In this document: piece after piece, positions 59,350-64,000 of the stretch | Layout of the letters: each line of letters opens with the position of its first letter | How positions within the stretch are numbered: the first letter of the stretch is position 1 | Assembly (NCBI RefSeq): GCF_027625935.1 | Contig: NZ_CP115300.1 | Coordinates: 2,418,001 to 2,482,000 of the forward strand | Length of the DNA stretch: 64,000 bases | Direction of reading: 5' to 3' | From: Streptomyces camelliae | GTDB lineage: Bacteria; Actinomycetota; Actinomycetes; Streptomycetales; Streptomycetaceae | Program-made: the position numbers and the translations under genes | The notes under the pieces: generated by a model | Databases searched by the model: none | The model's input: the letters and a program-made list of their open reading frames with translations, nothing else | Told to the model about the DNA's origin: nothing

Positions 59350-60408
59350 TTACTTGACGGCCTTGACGAACTCGGTCGTGTACGTCTTGCTCAAGTCGAC
59401 CTTGGCGTTCTTGATGTTGGGGTTGAACGACTTGAGGACCTTCTCGACGGTCTCCGGGCCGCCCTCGGGCATCACGCCGTCGTCGGTGAACATCGGCAGG
59501 GTGCTCTTGATGGCCTGCGCGTAGAGCGTCTTGTTGCCCTGGGAGTAGTCGGCGGGCATCTTGGCGGCGATCTCGTCGGCGCTGTGGGTGGACATCCACT
59601 TGAGCGTCTTGACGAATGCGTTGACCAACTTCTGGACGGTGTCCTTGTGTCCATTCACCCAGTCCGTCTGCATGTACAGACTTGACGACGGGTACGGCCC
59701 GCCCAGCGCCTCCTGCGAACCCTGCGGGGTACGCATGTCGAGGAGGATCTTGCCCGCCTTCTTGTCCAGGATCGTCGCGACGGTCGGGTCGGTGGTCATG
59801 CCGCCGTCGATCGCGCCGTTCTGGAGAGCCGCGATGAAGGTCGGGCCGGCTCCCACGGCGACCGAGGTGAACTCGCTGACCTTCACACCGTTCTTGACCG
59901 CCAGGTACTTGGTGAGGAAGTCGGTGGAGGAGCCGAGCCCGGTCACGCCCAGCTTGCGGCCCTTGAAGTCCTTGGGCGACGTGAGGCTGCCCGCCGCCTT
60001 GCCGGAGACCACCTCGACCTCGCCGGGCGCGTGCGAGAACTGCACGACCGACTCGACCGACTTGCCCTTCACCTGGAGGTCGAGGGTGTGGTCGTAGAAG
60101 CCGACCGCGCCCTGCACCTGGCCGGAGACGAGCGCGGTCTCGGCCTGGACCCCGGCGGGCTCGCTGAGCAGCTGGACGTTCAGCCCCTCGGCCCGGAAGT
60201 AGCCGAGGCGCTGGGTGAGCATCGCAGGCAGGTAGATGACCTTGTCCAGCCCGCCGACCATGATCTTGACGGACTCGCCCTTGCCGCCGCCCCCGCCGCT
60301 GCCGGTGTCGGCCGTGGAACTGGCCGCGTCATTGGCGCAGGCGGTGAGCGAGGAGAGGGCGAGGAGTCCGGCGGCGGCCAGGGAGGCGTATCTTGCGGTC
60401 TTGCGCAT
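59350..60408 (-). CDS. ABC transporter substrate-binding lipoprotein (NitT/TauT family)
   Basis: 352 aa from ATG 60408. Lipoprotein signal LLALSSLTAC with lipobox Cys near residue 24, followed by a Ser/Gly-rich linker. Periplasmic-binding-protein fold similar to thiamine-precursor, taurine and nitrate binders (KIMVGGLDKVIYLPAMLTQRLGYF, GAVGFYDHTLD, GVTGLGSSTDF). The cargo is not known. Expressed with permease and ATPase genes. Confidence 0.88.
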   Translation of the reverse strand: MRKTARYASLAAAGLLALSSLTACANDAASSTADTGSGGGGGKGESVKIMVGGLDKVIYLPAMLTQRLGYFRAEGLNVQLLSEPAGVQAETALVSGQVQGAVGFYDHTLDLQVKGKSVESVVQFSHAPGEVEVVSGKAAGSLTSPKDFKGRKLGVTGLGSSTDFLTKYLAVKNGVKVSEFTSVAVGAGPTFIAALQNGAIDGGMTTDPTVATILDKKAGKILLDMRTPQGSQEALGGPYPSSSLYMQTDWVNGHKDTVQKLVNAFVKTLKWMSTHSADEIAAKMPADYSQGNKTLYAQAIKSTLPMFTDDGVMPEGGPETVEKVLKSFNPNIKNAKVDLSKTYTTEFVKAVK

Positions 60409-60474
60409 GGCGGTGTCACGTCCTTGTGAGAGGGCGGTGCGGGAAAGGCGTGGGGGGCTGGTCCGAGGGGCCGG

Positions 60475-61338
60475 TCAGCTGTCGGAACCGGCGGGCTTCC
60501 AGCGGAAGATGCGGCGCTCGGCGAAGGTCAGCAGTCCTTCGGCGACGAGGGCGACGACCGCGAGGATGACCATCGCGGCGTAGACGCCGGCCGAGTTGAA
60601 GGTGTTCTGCGACTGCGAGACGAGCAGTCCGATGCCCTTCGTCGCGCCGATGTACTCGCCGACGATGGCGCCGATCAGCGCGAAACCGAAGCTGACGTGC
60701 AGGCTGGTGAAGATCCAGGAGGTGGCCGACGGGATGACCACCTGGAGGGTCACTCTGCGGTCGCTGGCGCCCAGGATGCGGGCGTTGGCCACCAGGTTGC
60801 GGTCCACCTCGCGGGCGCCCTGGAAGGCGTTGAAGAACACCGGGAAGAAGACGAGCACGACGGCGGAGGCGACCTTGGAGGAGGGCCCGAGGCCGAACCA
60901 GATCAGGAAGATGGGTGCGAGGACGATCCTGGGGATCGAGTTGAGCACCTTGATGTATGGACCAAACACTTCGGCGAGCAATCTGATCCGCCCGAGCGCG
61001 ATACCCAGGAGCACACCGGCGACCACACCGATGACCCAGCCGAGCAGTGCCTCGAAGAGCGTGTACCAGATCTGTTCGCCCAGCGAGCCGAGCGCGGTGC
61101 CATGCGTCACCCAGGTCCAGATCTGGTCCCAGATCTTCGTCGGCATCGAGAAGTAGAACGGGTCGATGGCCTTGGCGCGGGACAGTCCCTCCCACAGGCC
61201 GAGGACAGCCACCAGGACCAGCACGCGCGCGAGGTTGACGACGGCCTTGCGGCGACGGGCGGCCTGGGCGCGACTCTGCGCGCGGTCGGCGACTTTCGCG
61301 GTCTCGACGGCCGGTGTGCTGAGAACCTCAGGCGACAT
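60475..61338 (-). CDS. ABC transporter permease (NitT/TauT family)
   Basis: 287 aa from ATG 61338. Six hydrophobic helices and the EAA loop (EVDRNLVANARILGASDRRVTLQVVIP) that contacts the ATPase. The ATG lies within the last codons of the ATPase gene (11-base overlap), so the two are coupled. The longer frame to 61464 is inside the ATPase gene and was rejected. Confidence 0.9.
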   Translation of the reverse strand: MSPEVLSTPAVETAKVADRAQSRAQAARRRKAVVNLARVLVLVAVLGLWEGLSRAKAIDPFYFSMPTKIWDQIWTWVTHGTALGSLGEQIWYTLFEALLGWVIGVVAGVLLGIALGRIRLLAEVFGPYIKVLNSIPRIVLAPIFLIWFGLGPSSKVASAVVLVFFPVFFNAFQGAREVDRNLVANARILGASDRRVTLQVVIPSATSWIFTSLHVSFGFALIGAIVGEYIGATKGIGLLVSQSQNTFNSAGVYAAMVILAVVALVAEGLLTFAERRIFRWKPAGSDS

Positions 61339-62143
61339 GGGCGGCACCCCTCTCACGGGTGATGCGGACCTCTTCGCCGAGCGACTCCCAGATCTCGCGG
61401 TAGATCTCGATGAACTGCGGCTCCAGGCGCACCGATTCGACCTTGCGCGGCCGCGGCAGGTCAATGTCGAACACCTGCTTCACGGTCGCGGGGCCGGCGG
61501 TCATCACGACGACCTTGTCGGCGAGCGCGATGGACTCCTCCAGGTCGTGGGTGACGAAGACGACCGAGGCACCCGTGCCCTCCCACAGCTCCAGCAGCTC
61601 GTCCGACATCAGCGCCCTGGTCTGCACGTCGAGCGCGGAGAACGGCTCGTCCATCAGCAGGATCTCGGGGTCGTTGACGAAGGTCGCGGCGAGGGCCACG
61701 CGCTTGCGCTGGCCGCCGGACAGCTGGTGCGGGTAACGGTCCTCGAAGGCGGCCAGTCCGACGCGGGCCAGCCACTCCCGGGCCTTCTCCTTGGCCTCCG
61801 CCTTCGGTACGCCCCGGAAGCGGGGGCCGGACATGACGTTGGACAGCACCGTGCGCCAGGGGAACGTGGCATCCTGCTGGAAGACGAAACCGACCTTGTC
61901 GCCGACGCCTTCGACCGGCTCACCGGCCACCAGCACCTCGCCCTCGGTGGGCTCCTCCAGGCCGCTGACCAGCGTCAGCGTGGTGGACTTGCCGCAGCCG
62001 GTCGGTCCTACGACGGCCACGAACTCGCCGCGCTCGACGGTGAGGTCCAGGCCGCGCACGGCCGTGTGCAGTCCCCCGGACGGGGTTCTGAAGGTCTTGC
62101 TCGCGCCCCGCAACTCGATGGCGGGGCTGGTGTGTGCGCTCAT
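61328..62143 (-). CDS. ABC transporter ATP-binding protein (NitT/TauT family)
   Basis: 271 aa from ATG 62143. Walker A VGPTGCGKSTT, Q-loop FVFQQDATFPW, signature QLSGGQRKRVALA, Walker B ILLMDEPFSAL, H-loop VFVTHDLEES. Energises uptake with the permease and binding protein. First gene of the operon; the intergenic region to the orphan regulator holds symmetric elements. Confidence 0.92.
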   Translation of the reverse strand: MSAHTSPAIELRGASKTFRTPSGGLHTAVRGLDLTVERGEFVAVVGPTGCGKSTTLTLVSGLEEPTEGEVLVAGEPVEGVGDKVGFVFQQDATFPWRTVLSNVMSGPRFRGVPKAEAKEKAREWLARVGLAAFEDRYPHQLSGGQRKRVALAATFVNDPEILLMDEPFSALDVQTRALMSDELLELWEGTGASVVFVTHDLEESIALADKVVVMTAGPATVKQVFDIDLPRPRKVESVRLEPQFIEIYREIWESLGEEVRITRERGAAHVA

Positions 62144-62180
62144 GGCCCGGGACGGTAGGTGTGGCCCCGGCCACGGCAGG

Positions 62181-62245
62181 AGTCTTGTGAGCACAAGCCG
62201 TTCTTTTGCTCGCAAGAGCCTGTTGTGCTCATTTTGCTCGCGTTA
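62181..62245. promoter_or_regulatory. Symmetric operator-like elements between the ABC operon and the orphan regulator
   Basis: TGAGCACAA (62188-62196) and TTGTGCTCA (62223-62231) form a 9-bp inverted repeat around CTTTTGCTCGCAAGAG, itself an imperfect palindrome. A further TTTGCTCGC follows. This is the only strongly symmetric element in the divergent gap, at least 45 bases from the ATPase start. Confidence 0.6.
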
Positions 62246-62301
62246 CAACTGCGGAGCCGAAACACGGGCTTAACGCTCGTCGGCCTTGAAGGAGAGGCCT
62301 G

Positions 62302-62994
62302 ATGATTGACGTCCTGGTCGTGGACGACGACTTCCGCGTCGCTGAGATAAACGCCAAGTACGTGGGAAAGGTTCCCGGCTTCCGGGTGACCGCCCGCGCG
62401 CACAGTGCCGCCCAGGCCCTGTCCACCGTCCAACGCGGCAGTGTCGACCTGGTCCTGCTGGACCACTATCTGCCGGACGGGACCGGCCTCGACCTCGTCC
62501 ACCGCATGCGGGAACAGGGCCACGGCACGGACGTCATCATGATCACGGCGGCCAGCGAGGTGACGACCGTCCAGCAGGCGATGCGCCTGGGCGCCCTGCA
62601 CTATCTGGTCAAGCCGTTCACCTTCGCCGCCTTGCGCACCCGCCTCGACTCCTACGCAGCGCTGCGCCGCACCGTGGACCGGGTCGGCGGCCACGGTCTG
62701 ACCGGTCAGGAGCAGGTCGACCGGATCTTCGGGGCGCTGCGCACGTCTTCCGCCCCGTCCGCGCCCGGCCTGCCGAGCGGCCACTCGGAGCCCACGACCG
62801 ACCTGATCTGCGGCGTCCTGCACCGCGCCGACCAGCCGCTGTCGGCCCACGAGGTGGCCGCCAGAACCGGTCTGAGCCGCTCCACGGCCCAGCGCTACCT
62901 CCGCCACCTGGAACAGGCCGGCCGACTGCGGCTCTCCCTGAAGTACGGCGACACCGGCCGGCCGGAGCACCGGTACGCCTGGGTCGCGCCGTAG
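62302..62994 (+). CDS. Orphan CitB/DcuR-family response regulator
   Basis: 230 aa from ATG 62302 with GGAGAGG about 6 bases upstream. Receiver with VDDDF, D54 (LVLLDHYLPDGTG) and LVKPFTF. C-terminal helix-turn-helix with LSAHEVAARTGLSRSTAQRYLRHLE. Clear paralogue of the regulator at 58651, but no kinase gene is adjacent. It may take phosphate from the kinase at 56963 or be one half of a split system controlling the ABC operon. Convergent with the symporter gene. Confidence 0.9.
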   Translation: MIDVLVVDDDFRVAEINAKYVGKVPGFRVTARAHSAAQALSTVQRGSVDLVLLDHYLPDGTGLDLVHRMREQGHGTDVIMITAASEVTTVQQAMRLGALHYLVKPFTFAALRTRLDSYAALRRTVDRVGGHGLTGQEQVDRIFGALRTSSAPSAPGLPSGHSEPTTDLICGVLHRADQPLSAHEVAARTGLSRSTAQRYLRHLEQAGRLRLSLKYGDTGRPEHRYAWVAP

Positions 62995-62998
62995 GGGG

Positions 62999-64000
62999 CT
63001 ACACGGCCCCGGCGCCGGTCAGCGACCGCACCTCGGTCTCGGCGTACTTGGCCTCGTCCGCGACCTCGTCCGAGGTGACCGTGCCCAGCCAGCCGGCCAG
63101 GAAGCCGAGCGGGATGGAGACGATGCCCGGGTTCTGCAGCGGGAAGTACTGGAAGTCGACGTCCGGGAACAGCGAGCTCGGACTGCCGGAGACCACCGGG
63201 GAGAGCAGCACGAGCCCCAGCGCCGGGATCAGCCCGCCGTATACGGCCCACACCGCGCCGCGGGTGGTGAAGCCGCGCCAGAACAGCGAGTACAGCAGCG
63301 CGGGCAAGTTCGCCGACGCGGCGACCGCGAAGGCGAGGCCGACGAGGAAAGCGACGTTGAGGTCGCGGGCCAGCAGGCCGAGCGCGATCGCCACGACACC
63401 GATACCGAGCGCCGCGAACCGTGCCACCGCGACCTCGCTGCGCGGCTTGCCGTGCGGCCGGCGCAGCGATACGTACAGGTCGTGCGCCACCGAGGCCGAC
63501 GAGGCGAGCGTGATCCCGGCGACCACGGCGAGGATCGTCGCAAAGGCGACGGCGGCGACGACCGCGAACAGAATCGTTCCACCGGTGGATCCCGCTCCGC
63601 CGCCCAGGTCGAGGGCGAGCAGGGGCACGGCCGTGTTCCCGGCCGCGTTCGAACCGCGCACCGCGTCCGGACCGACCACCGCGGCCGCACCGAGGCCGAG
63701 GACGATCGTCATCAGATAGAAGCCGCCGATCAGCCCGATGGACCACACGGCGGAACGGCGGGCGGCGCGCGCGGTGGGCACGGTGTAGAAGCGGGACAGG
63801 ATGTGCGGCAGTCCCGCCGTGCCCAACACGAGGGCGAGACCGAGGCTGATGAAGTCGAGGCGGGCGGTCCAGCTCCCGCCGTACTTCAGGCCCGGCGCCA
63901 GGAACGCCCTGCCGTGGCCGCTGCGGTCCGCCGCCGTGAGCAGCAGTCGGTCGACATCCCCATGGAAGCGCAGCAGCACGAGCACGGTCAGCGCCACCGC
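62999..64000 (-). CDS. Sodium:solute symporter family protein (ActP-like), 5' end cut
   Basis: 333 codons run to the window edge (open to 64000). At least eight hydrophobic helices with the SSS-family core (SLGLALVLGTAGLPHILSRFYTVPTARAARRSA, FAVVAAVAFATILAVVAGITLASSASVAHDL). This is the cation/acetate symporter subfamily, often next to a DUF485 gene upstream. Probably imports acetate or another short acid, which would fit nearby carboxylate-sensing regulators. N-terminus missing. Confidence 0.85.
   Translation of the reverse strand, partial: AVALTVLVLLRFHGDVDRLLLTAADRSGHGRAFLAPGLKYGGSWTARLDFISLGLALVLGTAGLPHILSRFYTVPTARAARRSAVWSIGLIGGFYLMTIVLGLGAAAVVGPDAVRGSNAAGNTAVPLLALDLGGGAGSTGGTILFAVVAAVAFATILAVVAGITLASSASVAHDLYVSLRRPHGKPRSEVAVARFAALGIGVVAIALGLLARDLNVAFLVGLAFAVAASANLPALLYSLFWRGFTTRGAVWAVYGGLIPALGLVLLSPVVSGSPSSLFPDVDFQYFPLQNPGIVSIPLGFLAGWLGTVTSDEVADEAKYAETEVRSLTGAGAV

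Noticed and set aside
1..64000. CRISPR arrays, rRNA, tRNA
   Set aside because: No regularly spaced repeat-spacer pattern and no tRNA cloverleaf or rRNA core sequence was noticed on reading; a tRNAscan/CRISPR search would settle this.

Overview
The window is a GC-rich actinobacterial chromosome segment, almost certainly Streptomyces. Evidence: very high GC with strong third-position bias, frequent GTG/TTG starts, ATGA/GTGA stop-start overlaps, the Streptomyces cell-division regulator SepH, a CutR/CutS two-component pair, an actinobacterial DUF3159/DUF3710/dut/DUF3093/DUF4193 block, and a cyclic-di-AMP (ydaO-type) riboswitch in front of an M23 cell-wall hydrolase.

Left accessory region (1-~12,200). 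A PIN-domain toxin-antitoxin pair (5' end cut by the window) faces a long minus-strand array at 10,007-879. In transcription order it encodes a small two-helix membrane protein, a membrane-anchored Mrr-type nuclease, an EACC1-like adaptor, a caspase-like peptidase fused to a superfamily-1 helicase, and a vWA / PP2C phosphatase / kinase-HhH triad of the TerY-P type. Nearly every junction is translationally coupled. The array looks like an NTP-dependent, effector-bearing conflict (immunity) system joined to a phospho-signalling module. The caspase reading frame is shifted just after its catalytic Cys. The flank holds a small basic repeat protein, a broken gene resembling an AbiJ-type abortive-infection protein, and a cluster of TGCGTC repeats, before the core genome resumes at 12,215.

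Core region, potassium and sensing (12,215-30,100): a TRAM-domain RNA methyltransferase, a KimA-like permease and two TrkA-type K+ regulators (ceoB/ceoC), DUF3159 and OB-fold proteins, kdpDE (no kdpFABC in the window), DUF3710, dut, a thioesterase, DUF3093, a conserved hypothetical protein, DUF4193, cutRS and an inositol-phosphatase-family gene. Much of this order resembles, from memory, the Mycobacterium Rv2689c-Rv2701c region.

Middle (30,100-49,500): ferrochelatase, an MFS transporter with a lactone-oxidase-type flavoenzyme, sepH, a rhodanese, a VOC protein, a five-gene minus-strand operon (GNAT/acyl-CoA-synthetase-like acetyltransferase to thymidine kinase), HPr, a GntR regulator, the riboswitch-controlled M23 peptidase and a catalytic/non-catalytic pair of M16 peptidases.

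Right (49,757-64,000): parC, a CobW GTPase, a divergent pair of citrate synthases (one with a DNA-binding head), a sucrase/ferredoxin-like protein under a probable iron box, a CitA/CitB-type two-component pair, a NitT/TauT-type ABC transporter, an orphan paralogous response regulator and a sodium:solute symporter cut by the window end. No rRNA, tRNA, CRISPR array or intact insertion sequence was seen.
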